A DNA stretch of 64,000 nt, from positions 1 through 64,000 of the forward strand of contig JARLHL010000100.1 of the NCBI GenBank assembly GCA_031292275.1, given 5' to 3'. The first letter of the stretch is position 1. Each line of letters starts with the position of its first letter. The position numbers and the translations under genes were made by a program. Source of the DNA: Desulfocapsaceae bacterium (GTDB lineage Bacteria > Desulfobacterota > Desulfobulbia > Desulfobulbales > Desulfocapsaceae). This document shows, in pieces, positions 26,701-38,283 of this stretch. Under the pieces are notes generated by a model. That model had not been told where the DNA came from, ran no database searches, and worked only from the letters and a program-made list of their open reading frames with translations.

Positions 26701-28853
26701 ACTCTGTCCAAAAACTGCTCGTCCCCTGCAAGCCTCTGGGCGATGGCACGGTGGATTCCCGCCATCTCCTCCTCCGAAATCAGCGAAGAGGCCGCCTGTC
26801 GGATCAGATCATGGCCAAATTCATAGGCGACAGAGGAAGAGGGGAACAGGCGTCCTGCCGGTCCGGATCGGAACGAAGGGCTGGGTGAAGGATAATCTTG
26901 CCGGACCAGCAGGCCTTCATCAAGGAGGATCTGCAGATCCTCCGGCAGCGCAGAGGCGGACTGATCGCAGCTTAGGGCGGCAAGATCTATGACTTCGCCG
27001 AGGCAGGCTGCCAGTTTCAGGAGCCCCAGGGACGGCTTGGGCAGTGTTTTCATCCTTGCCGCAAACATCCCTGCCAGGTCTGCCGGCGCATTCTGCCCTG
27101 CGATGGCCTCCATATTCCATCGCCAGCTTTCCCTGACAATATCAAAAAACACATATCCCGCCCTGTAGGCGGCAAGGAGAAACTCCTCCAAAACCAAAGG
27201 GATGCCCCGGCTCTTTTCCTGGCAGACCAGGGCCAACTCGGCGACCCGTTGGTGTGTGGAAAACAGGGTCTCGGCCAGCAGTCCGGTCACGTCTTCAAGA
27301 GTCAGGGGGGCCAGATCGATGGAATGTATCCCAGGCCCTGCATCGTGCAGCCTGGTCTTCATGGCCTGCAGCGGCTCCGGAGAGGTCTCCCCGCTCTCCG
27401 AGCAGATGAGCAGCAGGCCATGAACGGAGGGATCCGTCAGAAGATCGCCGATGAGCCTGAGACTGTCTGGATCCGCCCATTGCACATCATCCAGAAAAAG
27501 AACGAACGGACTCCTGCAGGCCGTACAGGCCCGGATAAAATTGCAGAGGACCAAACGGAACCGGTGGGCCGTCTGTGCGGGCTCCAGTCCCGGGACCGGC
27601 GGTTGTGCGCCGAGGATGCCTTCCATCTCCGGAACAAGATCGAGGATAATCCGGCCGTTGGGATGTATAGCGGCGAGGAGCTCCCTTTTCCAGTGGTGGA
27701 TTGCGACATCGTCTTCGGCAAGGATGAGGCGTACCAGTCCCCTGAACGCCCTGAGAAGAGGCATATACGGAAAGCCGCCCTCACCCTGCACCGATTTTCC
27801 GGACAGGAAATATCCTCCCTGTCCCGCCACGGTCTTCCGCATGGCCTGCACAAGGGAGGTCTTGCCGATCCCCGAAACTCCTCTGACAATGACCGCCCTC
27901 CTGGCACCGAAGCCCGCATCGGCACAAGCCGACCGTAAGACCTCCTGCTCCCGGATATGACCGATACCCTTAGCAATCCTGAAGGTGCCGGACACCTCCT
28001 GGAGGCCAAGGACAAAGTCTAAAACCCCGCCGACGGTCTTGATATCATGCAGACACCGGAAAAGGTCGTTGCGCAGTCCCCTGCAGCTCTGATAACGATC
28101 TGCAGGGGACTTTTCCAGCAGCTTTAAGACCATTCTCGACAGGACCAGAGGGATATCGGGATGTATGGTATGCGGCGGCCGGGGTGGTTGGCTGAGATGA
28201 AGGCGGATCATCTCGCTGCTGTTGTCGCTCTGAAAGGGCGGGATCCCGGTCAGGAGTTCATAGATAATTATTCCCAGTGAGTATAAATCGGAACGACGGT
28301 CCGACATCGCATGGATCCGGCCCAGCAGTTCGGGGGCTGCATAGAGAAGACTTTTCTCCGGGAAAAAGGAACGGGAAGGAAGAGGAGCCGCACCCCGGGA
28401 GGCCATGCAGAAATCGAATATCTTCAACTGACCGGAGTCGGGATTATACAGGATTCCGGCGGGATTCAAATTCTGATGCGTGATCCCTTTCCGGTGAATA
28501 TCATCCAGGGCCTCGGTGAGCTGAACGGCAATCTGCAGGTATTTTTCCAGGGAAGAGGGGAAGGCATCCCGCAGACCCGCCAGCGGCACCCCCTGGAAAT
28601 CCTCCAGGACCATGGCCAGACTGTTCCCGTAGGGCTGGAGGCCAAAGGCCCGGATGATCCGATCGGAACTGAATGCGCGGATTATCTCGTATTCTCTCTG
28701 CAGCCCGGCCATTTGCCCCGGACTTGGCGGATCTCCCTTCAGGACCTTCAGTATGACAGTCCCCTGCCCCCTGCGATCTCTCCCGCGGAAGATGAAGAAT
28801 CGGCTGCTTTCACTGATCTGCTCGATGATCTCTGGAGTGGAAGGTATCTGCAT
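23703..28853 (-). CDS. Giant sensor kinase: Ser/Thr (pseudo)kinase - AAA ATPase - helical repeats - GAF - histidine kinase
   Basis: The protein has 1716 residues. Residues 1-265 are a eukaryote-type kinase fold with the ATP Lys (VILKVL) and APE (YAAPELLG), but the catalytic loop reads HQNLNPAG instead of HRDLKPxN and DFG reads DFC, so this domain is probably inactive. About 295-600 is an AAA/STAND ATPase (GVSGIGKTSL; FVLFLDDVQWAD). About 650-1250 is helical repeats. A GAF domain (about 1290-1450) is followed by HisKA (IAHEFGNPLIG) and HATPase (NLTINAVDAMP, DTGEGI, GTGLGL), which look active. No membrane segment is seen. No response regulator adjoins. No clear ribosome-binding site precedes the ATG. 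Confidence 0.93.
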   Translation of the reverse strand: MQIPSTPEIIEQISESSRFFIFRGRDRRGQGTVILKVLKGDPPSPGQMAGLQREYEIIRAFSSDRIIRAFGLQPYGNSLAMVLEDFQGVPLAGLRDAFPSSLEKYLQIAVQLTEALDDIHRKGITHQNLNPAGILYNPDSGQLKIFDFCMASRGAAPLPSRSFFPEKSLLYAAPELLGRIHAMSDRRSDLYSLGIIIYELLTGIPPFQSDNSSEMIRLHLSQPPRPPHTIHPDIPLVLSRMVLKLLEKSPADRYQSCRGLRNDLFRCLHDIKTVGGVLDFVLGLQEVSGTFRIAKGIGHIREQEVLRSACADAGFGARRAVIVRGVSGIGKTSLVQAMRKTVAGQGGYFLSGKSVQGEGGFPYMPLLRAFRGLVRLILAEDDVAIHHWKRELLAAIHPNGRIILDLVPEMEGILGAQPPVPGLEPAQTAHRFRLVLCNFIRACTACRSPFVLFLDDVQWADPDSLRLIGDLLTDPSVHGLLLICSESGETSPEPLQAMKTRLHDAGPGIHSIDLAPLTLEDVTGLLAETLFSTHQRVAELALVCQEKSRGIPLVLEEFLLAAYRAGYVFFDIVRESWRWNMEAIAGQNAPADLAGMFAARMKTLPKPSLGLLKLAACLGEVIDLAALSCDQSASALPEDLQILLDEGLLVRQDYPSPSPSFRSGPAGRLFPSSSVAYEFGHDLIRQAASSLISEEEMAGIHRAIAQRLAGDEQFLDRVHHLNAGMVDTADPKAKVDLARKNLMAGRQALALAAFHQAAVFFETGLGLLPAGSWKNHYDLALALHLETIRAGCRSPEGTDLLVNSVWNNGATALDKARACQQMLRYLKERNQPAEALRTGLTVLASLGVSFPARPGKIHIHLARRKMHLLLANARIDDLLHLPAMTDPTRKIIMELLSDVGLIARILAPELFPLIVRQAIVLSLRHGNALQSAGLGYAPYGVFQCGMPGGNVRRGHAFGMLALDLQKQREGRVSPETLYNVNRLIIPWQEHISVTLPALRTAYRYGLEEGDVEFAADALLACSSHRYWIGGPLPETREELEKNGEAIQRLGRKIPLDRHRLYQQAVENLLGRNERPARFIGTFYDESSMLPLHAEAGDKGTLFLAHLLKMAHAYLFLDLEQARESLAAAREYLSPIEASILIPLFNFYSSLIDLALYDKASAAGKKAIWKRVSASQRKMRKWADYAPMNYLHKYWLVEAERERILGREALECFDRAIRQARESGFLQEEGLAYELASRYHDGRGREHLARVYIREARCRYERWGAWAKVGQLDAMASGVSDAGAAQPAAEPVLMIDAKVVVDASRRLMDEIMLEDLLLKMTGIMVESAGAQQGLLFLREKEGWCVRAKGTMSGRQVVKSHMLASPRDTPLSVIEAVARTGTTVVLDDPGEAGPFAGDAYLFRAKPKSILCTPIVHQDDILCIVYMENNLTASAFPPACQELIRLLCSLAALSLRNSNLYERLSRTVERLHEERDKRQEAQLQLLHAEKLSALGRLSASIAHEFGNPLIGVRYLIEDIQRRPALSREDRDLLAIGLEECDRMKLLINDLQQLNRPSSGKHTRFNIHRTIDNVLLFQKKNLKYRKIAIVKAYDLSLPEIVAVEDQITQVLVNLTINAVDAMPAEGGCITVSTSGNGESVFIAVKDTGEGIRSEDLEHIFEPFFSTKPTAEGTGLGLPVSYGIIAGHGGTITCSSKPGQGSTFTISLPVTPADMPSEVNR

Positions 28854-29253
28854 GGCAGTTTTGCGATAGCTTCGGTGGTGTAGACCGTCACCGGTTCACC
28901 TGATAATTTTTGCGCTGAAAAAGGGAGTTTCAAAACCATTATACATGCTTATCTCACTAAAACAACAATATTGCCCGTTGATAAAGATGGGCGTCTGCCA
29001 AAATTTCCGTAATCCGGCATCGACCTGCCGCCTGGCGTACACCCTGCGTCGAGGATCAACGTTAATTTTTTCCATTTTGGAACCGATAAGGGGTATATCC
29101 GCCCAGGCATTTATAGGAAAGTCTCGCCAAAGCAGCGGCATTGCCTTGTTGAAATGACATGCACATGACCGGGAGGGATACAGGAGAGATTCCCGCCGGC
29201 CCGGAAGATTAGCCATATTTTTCATCCCCTGCTGATCAGCTGAAGAGGTAGGT
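28854..29253. other. Divergent intergenic region
   Basis: This 400-bp space between the giant kinase and the DUF1566 gene holds copy 2 of the 47-bp dispersed repeat (29111-29157). I see no other RNA or protein feature. Confidence 0.4.
29111..29157. repeat. Dispersed intergenic repeat, copy 2
   Basis: This is the partner of 6091-6137 (37/47 identical, ungapped). It lies about 260 bp ahead of the giant kinase start and about 100 bp ahead of the DUF1566 gene. Confidence 0.5.
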
Positions 29254-29775
29254 ATGCCACTTGTCCAACACCCTATAGTCGGACAACAGGTCCCTGAGGA
29301 AAAGGGGGCTTCGCAAAAACCATCTGTGGTCCAAAACCTGTATCGTCCCGAAATACTGGCCCGTGATGGCCGGTATGTGGCCTATGAGAATCGGGTGATA
29401 TGCGACTGTTACAGCGGGCTTGAATGGCTCCCCGGCCCGGACACTGATATAAGCTGGGAAGTGGGCTGGAGGTGGGTGGGCAGTGTCTCCACTGGCGGCG
29501 GTGGCTGGCGGCTGCCCACGCTCCTGGAACTGCAGGGTCTGTTCAAGAAAAACCGCGCGGGGGACAACATCTCTCCACTGTTTGCAATTGGTGTCACCGA
29601 TGTCTGGAGCTGCGAGACTGCCGATGAATCATCGGCCTGGGGCTTTAATTTCCTCCCGGGCAATCAATTTTGGACCCACAAGACCTCTTCCAGGAGGTTC
29701 CGCGTCCTGGCCGTCCGTTCCAGGAGATACTATGTCTATACCCTGAAGAGAGGGACATCATCGACCACGGCCTGA
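29254..29775 (+). CDS. DUF1566 (Lcl-like) domain protein
   Basis: This 173-residue protein carries the DUF1566 pattern: the tag DCYSGLEWLPGPD, then GGWRLPTLLELQGLF, VWSCETADESSAWGFNF and a terminal FRVLAVRS. Related domains occur in secreted or surface proteins and fold like C-type lectins, but I see no signal peptide here. GAAGAGG precedes the ATG. The function is unknown. Confidence 0.82.
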   Translation: MPLVQHPIVGQQVPEEKGASQKPSVVQNLYRPEILARDGRYVAYENRVICDCYSGLEWLPGPDTDISWEVGWRWVGSVSTGGGGWRLPTLLELQGLFKKNRAGDNISPLFAIGVTDVWSCETADESSAWGFNFLPGNQFWTHKTSSRRFRVLAVRSRRYYVYTLKRGTSSTTA

Positions 29776-30036
29776 TCCCATCATAGCCTGATCAGGCCTG
29801 CCTGGCAGTCGGAAAGGAGCCAGGGGCCTGATAAAAACCTCTTGTCCGGAATTGCAAATGATGGTAAGGATATCCTTATCTTAGGATCTCTGCAGGCACA
29901 TCTATTGCCCCTCTTTGCGGATGTCCCGGCCGGCCCTCCCCTGTCTGCAAAAATCGGCTGCCTTCCGGCTGTCTCTTGCAGGGGTGCAGGCCCTGGTCCG
30001 CATACCGCCAACCTCCTTCGCAAGGTTTTCGCAAGC

Positions 30037-30762
30037 ATGCTCAATCCGCCCGATCTCCAGCCAATAGGCATCATCCATTCGTGTTACCCGGAAAAATTCG
30101 GTATTCCCCGCCAGCCCGGCCTGGTCAAATCGGCCACGGCCAGACTGGAAATGCTGGCTCCTTTCAACCGGCCGGAGATGTTCAAGGGGCTGGATCGTTT
30201 CTCGCATATCTGGCTGCAGTTTATATTTCACGAAACCCTGGCAGAGGGATGGAGGGCCACCATCCGGCCACCGTGGCTGGGAGGGCGGGAACGGGTGGGA
30301 ATATTCGCCAGCCGCTCCCCGCATCGCCCCAATCACCTGGGCCTGTCCGTTGTCCGTCTGATCAGGATCGTCAGGGAGGGAAAAGGGATCTTCTGCGATC
30401 TGGCCGAGATCGATCTTCTCGACCAGACCCCGGTGATCGACATCAAACCCTATATTCCCTACAGCGACCGGATTTTGGAAGCCAGCGACGGGTATACCCT
30501 CCCCGCCGGCAGCAACACGACGGCGGTGGTCTTCTCTGAGCAAGCCCGGGATTTCTGCCGCCGATATGAGATGAGGACAGGGCGTAAACTGTACGACCTT
30601 GTTTGCGAAACCCTGTCCCTGGATCCTCGCCCGGCCAGCCACCGTGCCAGGACAGGCGAATACGGGACTTTATTCTGGGACATCAACGTCCGCTGGCAGG
30701 TTGAGGCAGATGGATTCCTGGTCCTGGACTGCGCGGAAAAAAAGGGGAGGACAGACCGATGA
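30037..30762 (+). CDS. trmO: tRNA N6-threonylcarbamoyladenosine methyltransferase TrmO
   Basis: This protein of 241 residues methylates t6A37 of tRNAs. I start it at the ATG at 30037; the frame extends further upstream but without family similarity. Typical blocks: PIGIIHSCYPEKFGIPRQP, LDRFSHIWLQFIFH, VGIFASRSPHRPNHLGLSV, and DIKPYIPYSD. The C-terminal extension (about 150-241) matches bacterial TrmO. Its stop codon directly abuts the stop of lptC on the other strand. Confidence 0.92.
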   Translation: MLNPPDLQPIGIIHSCYPEKFGIPRQPGLVKSATARLEMLAPFNRPEMFKGLDRFSHIWLQFIFHETLAEGWRATIRPPWLGGRERVGIFASRSPHRPNHLGLSVVRLIRIVREGKGIFCDLAEIDLLDQTPVIDIKPYIPYSDRILEASDGYTLPAGSNTTAVVFSEQARDFCRRYEMRTGRKLYDLVCETLSLDPRPASHRARTGEYGTLFWDINVRWQVEADGFLVLDCAEKKGRTDR

Positions 30763-31341
30763 TCAAAGGTGGCCAAAACCCTGCATGGAGGCATGGACCC
30801 GGCCGCCGACATCGTAGGTATTCTGCAGCAGGGAGTAGGTCATGCTGCTGCCGATAATCTCTACGCCGTTTCCTGCTATCCTGGTCGTCCCCGGACAGAT
30901 GACCTTTTTGGTATTGTCGTTGTAATCCAGACGGTCCGTATAGAGCCGATAATTATCCTTCTCCCGGATAGCTATCACCTTGGTGGTCAGGACCAACTGT
31001 CTGGATACAGTATTATAGAGGCCGTTTCTGGCGGTCACATTGGTTTTTTCACCGTTATCGCTATAGATGTCGGCATTAACAGCCTCAAGCAGGAAATCGT
31101 TGGGCCGGGTCCCGGTCAAGGCCCTTGCCGCCCTTATATCGGCGGTCTTGACACCTTTGTCGGTCTGTAAAATATTGGCGTTTTCGATGACGAAATGGTG
31201 CTCGTCGGTCTTGCGGTTGGCAAATTCAGGATCATAACCTCCCCGGGGAGCGAGAAAACGGGCCACGGGCGCCTGCCAGAAAGGAAAGGTCAGGATCAGG
31301 ACAAGAGGGATCAGCCAGACGCTGTTTCTGCGGCTTATCAT
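30763..31341 (-). CDS. lptC: LPS export protein LptC
   Basis: This 192-residue bitopic protein has one N-terminal membrane helix (about 8-25) and a periplasmic beta-jellyroll (residues 45-185). It bridges LptB2FG to LptA in lipopolysaccharide export. Its ATG overlaps the kdsC stop (ATGA), and it is the last of pyrG-kdsA-kdsC-lptC here. lptA and lptB do not follow, because the convergent trmO begins immediately. Confidence 0.88.
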   Translation of the reverse strand: MISRRNSVWLIPLVLILTFPFWQAPVARFLAPRGGYDPEFANRKTDEHHFVIENANILQTDKGVKTADIRAARALTGTRPNDFLLEAVNADIYSDNGEKTNVTARNGLYNTVSRQLVLTTKVIAIREKDNYRLYTDRLDYNDNTKKVICPGTTRIAGNGVEIIGSSMTYSLLQNTYDVGGRVHASMQGFGHL

Positions 31342-31982
31342 CGGTTTGTATACCGTTGCAGGAACTGCTCTTTAAGGCCTTTTGCCTCCAGCAGAAAGGT
31401 GCATAGCTCCCGAACGGCACCATGGCCGCCCATCCTGGTGGAAACGAAATGGGAGCTCTGTTTGACCTCGTCGACGGCATTGGCCGGGGCTGCCGCCAGT
31501 CCGACCCGGGTGAGGAGGACCAGATCAAGCCAATCGTCGCCCATATAGGCAATCTCAAAGGGCTTCAGGCCGGACTCACGCATGATTGCCTGATAAGCCG
31601 TCAGCTTGTTGGCAATGCCCTGGTGGACATAGCGCATCTGCAGGTCCCGGGCCCGCCTGGCAACGGCCTCCGAGGTCCTGGCCGTGATCACTCCGGTCTC
31701 AAGTCCCGCCTCCCGGAGCAGACGCAGCCCGAAACCGTCCTGGGTGTTGAATGTCTTCCCCTCCGCACCCGCATCGGCATAGTGGATCGAGCCGTCGGTG
31801 AGGACGCCGTCGACATCGAGCAGAAGAAGCCTGATGGGCTCAGCCCTAGCAAGCAGCGCCTGCCGCCGAACAGCATCCTGCTCTGCCTCGGCAATACGAT
31901 TCCTGGCCAGATCCCGGTAGCCTTCCATCAGCTCGCAATCAGAGGGATAGGCCTCCGGGGATGGGGTGCATGGATCGGTCAC
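31338..31982 (-). CDS. kdsC: 3-deoxy-D-manno-octulosonate 8-phosphate phosphatase
   Basis: This 214-residue HAD phosphatase removes the phosphate from Kdo-8-P. The catalytic motif is LLLDVDGVLTDG, with VITARTSEA as motif II and YMGDDWLDL as motif IV. The start is GTG at 31982, 4 bp after kdsA; it gives an unusual charged N-terminal helix of about 45 residues ahead of the core. An ATG at 31928 is an alternative. Confidence 0.93.
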   Translation of the reverse strand: MTDPCTPSPEAYPSDCELMEGYRDLARNRIAEAEQDAVRRQALLARAEPIRLLLLDVDGVLTDGSIHYADAGAEGKTFNTQDGFGLRLLREAGLETGVITARTSEAVARRARDLQMRYVHQGIANKLTAYQAIMRESGLKPFEIAYMGDDWLDLVLLTRVGLAAAPANAVDEVKQSSHFVSTRMGGHGAVRELCTFLLEAKGLKEQFLQRYTNR

Positions 31983-31986
31983 AAAA

Positions 31987-35002
<3,016 letters not shown>

Positions 35003-36154
35003 ATGCAGAGGAAACTATCTGATAATCAGGCGGTCATACAGCTGAAAATGGAGGCGGATCTCCTGTCTGAAAAGTGCATTGCATGCGGCCTCTGCCAGCA
35101 AGAATGCGCTTTTTTACAGAAATACGGCAGCCCCAAAAACATCGCGGGCACCTACGGCCCTGCGTCGACTGAGGACCGGTCCATGGCCTTCGAGTGCAGC
35201 CTCTGCCAGCTTTGTGCCGCGGTCTGTCCGGTGGGGCTCAATCCCGCCGCCCTGTTTCTGGAAATGCGCAGGACAGCCGCGAGCCGGGGGACAGCAGATT
35301 TTTCCTGCTACCATCGCATTCTGAACTATGAGAGACGGGGCATCTCCCGGTGGTATTCCTCTTATGCCCTTCCCGAGGGCTGCGATACGATCCTCTTTCC
35401 CGGCTGCGCGCTGGCAGGAACAAGGCCCGCCCGGGTCCGGCAGCTCTACGAGCATCTGCTGACGACCATCCCCCGGCTCGGCCTGGTGCTGGACTGCTGC
35501 ACCAAACCCTCACACAGCCTGGGCCGGGAAGGGTATTTCCGCTCCGTTTTCAGTGAGATGAGGGACTATCTCCTCCAGCATGGCGTCAGGAACGTTCTGG
35601 TGGCCTGTCCGAGCTGCTACGTGGTCTTTCAACAGTATGGAGGCGGCCTTCAGGTAAAGACTGTCTATGAGCATCTGGCGGCAAACCCCTTGCCGGTGCG
35701 GGCCCGCGCTGACGCAACCGTCACCATTCACGATCCCTGCAGCACGCGGAATGAAAGGCATATCCATGAAGCTGTCCGCCGGCTCGTCGTCCAGAGCTCA
35801 CTCTCAATCCGGGAAATGAGGCACCATGGCCCTGAAACCCTCTGCTGCGGTGAAGGCGGGGCGGTGGGCTATATCAATCCCTCTCTCTCCAAGGGATGGG
35901 GAGAAAAACGCCGGCAAGAGGCAGGCGGCGCCAGGATGATTACCTATTGCGCAGGATGTGCCCAGCTGCTGGGAGCAGGGGTTATCCACATTCTTGACCT
36001 CCTCTTTGCGCCGGAGGCAAGCCTGGCCGGCCGGGTCAAGGTGGCAAAGCCCCCCTGGACCTCTGTCAACCGCCTGTTTCTCAAGCGCCATTTTCAAAAG
36101 ACGATCAAGGCGTCGATCTCCCGTGTCAGGACCTTCACCGGCGACCTCGATTGA
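35003..36154 (+). CDS. Fe-S oxidoreductase with two CCG domains (GlpC/HdrB/D-like)
   Basis: This 383-residue protein has two [4Fe-4S] motifs near the N-terminus (CIACGLCQQEC from Cys25, and CSLCQLCAAVCP) and two cysteine-rich CCG domains (LDCCTKPSH with CPSCYVVF; TLCCGEGGAVG with YCAGCAQLL). The layout is that of GlpC, LutA or HdrD-type subunits that pass electrons to or from quinone or disulfide. No partner subunit adjoins, so the substrate is unknown. A C-terminal basic helix may contact a membrane. Confidence 0.88.
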   Translation: MQRKLSDNQAVIQLKMEADLLSEKCIACGLCQQECAFLQKYGSPKNIAGTYGPASTEDRSMAFECSLCQLCAAVCPVGLNPAALFLEMRRTAASRGTADFSCYHRILNYERRGISRWYSSYALPEGCDTILFPGCALAGTRPARVRQLYEHLLTTIPRLGLVLDCCTKPSHSLGREGYFRSVFSEMRDYLLQHGVRNVLVACPSCYVVFQQYGGGLQVKTVYEHLAANPLPVRARADATVTIHDPCSTRNERHIHEAVRRLVVQSSLSIREMRHHGPETLCCGEGGAVGYINPSLSKGWGEKRRQEAGGARMITYCAGCAQLLGAGVIHILDLLFAPEASLAGRVKVAKPPWTSVNRLFLKRHFQKTIKASISRVRTFTGDLD

Positions 36155-36361
36155 AAAAAGGCCCCTGGAACCGAGGCATGCCGCCCCGGGAATGCGGCAG
36201 ACTTCACTGGCCGCCGGGGAAATGCCAAGGCTGAGACCTTCATGCAGAAGATATTGAAAACATGAAAGGGCTGTGTTAGGTTGCCCGGAATGTCTTTTGC
36301 CTTTGGGTCAGCCCCCCTTTCGGGGCCGTCCTTCTTTTATCCTTTTCTCTCCCCGGTCATT

Positions 36362-37024
36362 ATGGAAATCATAAAAACTTGCGTCGAGATGTGTACGTAC
36401 GCCGTTAATTTTATTCTGCATCTTGACGTTCATCTAGTTGAAATTTTTCAGCAATACGGAACTTTAACCTATGCCATCCTGTTTCTGATCGTATTTTGCG
36501 AAACCGGTCTGGTGGTGACCCCCTTTCTGCCGGGGGACTCGCTTCTGTTTGCGGCAGGCGCGCTGGCTGCAGGGAGCGCCCTGGACATCAAGATACTGCT
36601 GGTGGCCCTGTTTATTGCGCCCCTGCTGGGAGATCAGGTCAACTATTGGCTGGGCAGGCTTGTGGGCAGCAAGCTGCCTTTTTCAGAGGATGCCCGGATC
36701 CTGAAAAAGCAGTATCTGGACAAGACCCATTCCTACTACGAAAAATTTGGCGGCAAGACGGTGATAATCGCCCGGTTCGTCCCCATTGTCCGCACCTTTG
36801 CCCCCTTTGTCGCCGGAATCGGCAGGATGCACTATCTGAAATTCATCAGCTTCAGCATCGCAGGCGCCCTGCTCTGGGTCGGGTCTTTTCTGCTGGGGGG
36901 CTACTACTTCGGAAACATCCCCTTCATTAAGAAAAATTTTACCATCACCATCATGGTCATCATCCTCATCTCCCTGCTGCCGGGGCTGATCGAATATATG
37001 CGTCACCGCAGGTCCAAATCCTGA
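36362..37024 (+). CDS. DedA-family (VTT domain) membrane protein
   Basis: This 220-residue inner-membrane protein starts at the ATG at 36362. DedA hallmarks: FCETGLVVTPFLPGDSLLF with E and the P-G-D re-entrant loop, GDQVNYWLGRLVG, and FVPIVRTFAPFVAGIGRM. Such proteins are linked to lipid scrambling, undecaprenyl-phosphate or proton-motive-force functions. About five hydrophobic segments. Confidence 0.9.
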   Translation: MEIIKTCVEMCTYAVNFILHLDVHLVEIFQQYGTLTYAILFLIVFCETGLVVTPFLPGDSLLFAAGALAAGSALDIKILLVALFIAPLLGDQVNYWLGRLVGSKLPFSEDARILKKQYLDKTHSYYEKFGGKTVIIARFVPIVRTFAPFVAGIGRMHYLKFISFSIAGALLWVGSFLLGGYYFGNIPFIKKNFTITIMVIILISLLPGLIEYMRHRRSKS

Positions 37025-37139
37025 GAGGGATCCTGGTATTTTCCGGCACAATAAGGGAATCGTGTATAAATAAGAGGGAGGCAGTCCCGGGTGCCCTTGC
37101 TGGCCAGGAGGCCTGCGGGGCCGCCTGACGCCAGGGCGC

Positions 37140-38270
37140 TCAAACCAGATCGGCCATCACCCGGTTGGCCAGGGCCCTGCCCTTGGCAGTCAGGCGCAGA
37201 TAGGGCTTTTCAAATTCCACCAGCGAGAGATTCACCAGCCTTTCCAGGGCCTCGCCGTAATACAGCTGCAGATCGATGCCATAGCGTCTGAACAGACGCT
37301 CCGCTGATATGCCGGTGACCATGCGCAACCCCATGATGACGCTCTCCCGGAACGAGGCCTCGGAATCGAGTATCTCCCGGTCTTGAGTGACGCTCTCGCC
37401 CCGCTCCATATTCTGGCAGTAGACCAGGGGATCCTCGATGTTCTTCACCCGTTCTCCGGCCAGATAGCGTACCGCCCCGGCGCCGATCCCGTAATACTCC
37501 TCATTGAGCCAGTAGTTGATATTGTGCCTGCACTCAAAGCCCGGCCTGGCATAGTTGGATATCTCATACTGCCAGAAATCCGCGGCCCGGCAAAGCTCCG
37601 GCGTCAGCACATCCATCCTTTCTATCTCCTCCTCGTCTGGAAGAGACAGACGGCCCTGGTCCCTCTGGACGTAGAAGGGGGTGCCCTCCTCCACGGAGAG
37701 CTGATAGAGGGAGAGATGATCCGGGTTGAGCGAGATTGCGGACTGCAGATTCCAACGCCATGAATCCAGAGTCTGACCGGGAAGGCCGGAGATCAGGTCG
37801 ATATTGATATTGGCAAACCCTGCGTTTCGAACCATCTCCGCCGCGTCCCAGGCCTCCTGGGCGGTATGAATCCTTCCCAGTTGCTGCAGCTCCCGGTCGA
37901 GGAAAGATTGGACGCCTAGCGATACCCTGTTGACTCCGCTTTCTTTCAAGCTCATCAACTGTATGAAATCAACGGTCTTCGGATTGATCTCCATCGATAT
38001 TTCAGCCTGCTGGTGGAGCCTGAATCTCTGCCGGCAGAAGTTCAGCACGCTGGAAATATGGTCGGCGGACAGAAGTGAGGGAGTGCCTCCACCGATAAAA
38101 ATGGTCTCAAGGGGCTCATCAGGCTGACCGTGAGCAGTCAGCATGCTGATCTCTTTTCCCAGGGCCTCCACATACCGGTCGAAAAGGTGGGACATGCCGG
38201 GAAAGGAGACAAAGGAGCAGTACGCACACTTACTGAGACAAAAAGGGATGTGGATATAGAGATTTGCCAT
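37140..38270 (-). CDS. hemW: Heme chaperone HemW (radical SAM)
   Basis: This 376-residue radical-SAM protein of the HemN-like family inserts heme rather than oxidising coproporphyrinogen. The start MANLYIHIPFCLSKCAYC contains CxxxCxxC. FIGGGTPSLL, SMEINPKT, GVNRVSLGVQSF and a C-terminal HemN domain are present. The length (about 376) and lack of the HemN N-terminal extension support HemW. It starts 13 bp after radC. Confidence 0.92.
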   Translation of the reverse strand: MANLYIHIPFCLSKCAYCSFVSFPGMSHLFDRYVEALGKEISMLTAHGQPDEPLETIFIGGGTPSLLSADHISSVLNFCRQRFRLHQQAEISMEINPKTVDFIQLMSLKESGVNRVSLGVQSFLDRELQQLGRIHTAQEAWDAAEMVRNAGFANINIDLISGLPGQTLDSWRWNLQSAISLNPDHLSLYQLSVEEGTPFYVQRDQGRLSLPDEEEIERMDVLTPELCRAADFWQYEISNYARPGFECRHNINYWLNEEYYGIGAGAVRYLAGERVKNIEDPLVYCQNMERGESVTQDREILDSEASFRESVIMGLRMVTGISAERLFRRYGIDLQLYYGEALERLVNLSLVEFEKPYLRLTAKGRALANRVMADLV

Positions 38271-38283
38271 GATCGGGACTGTT

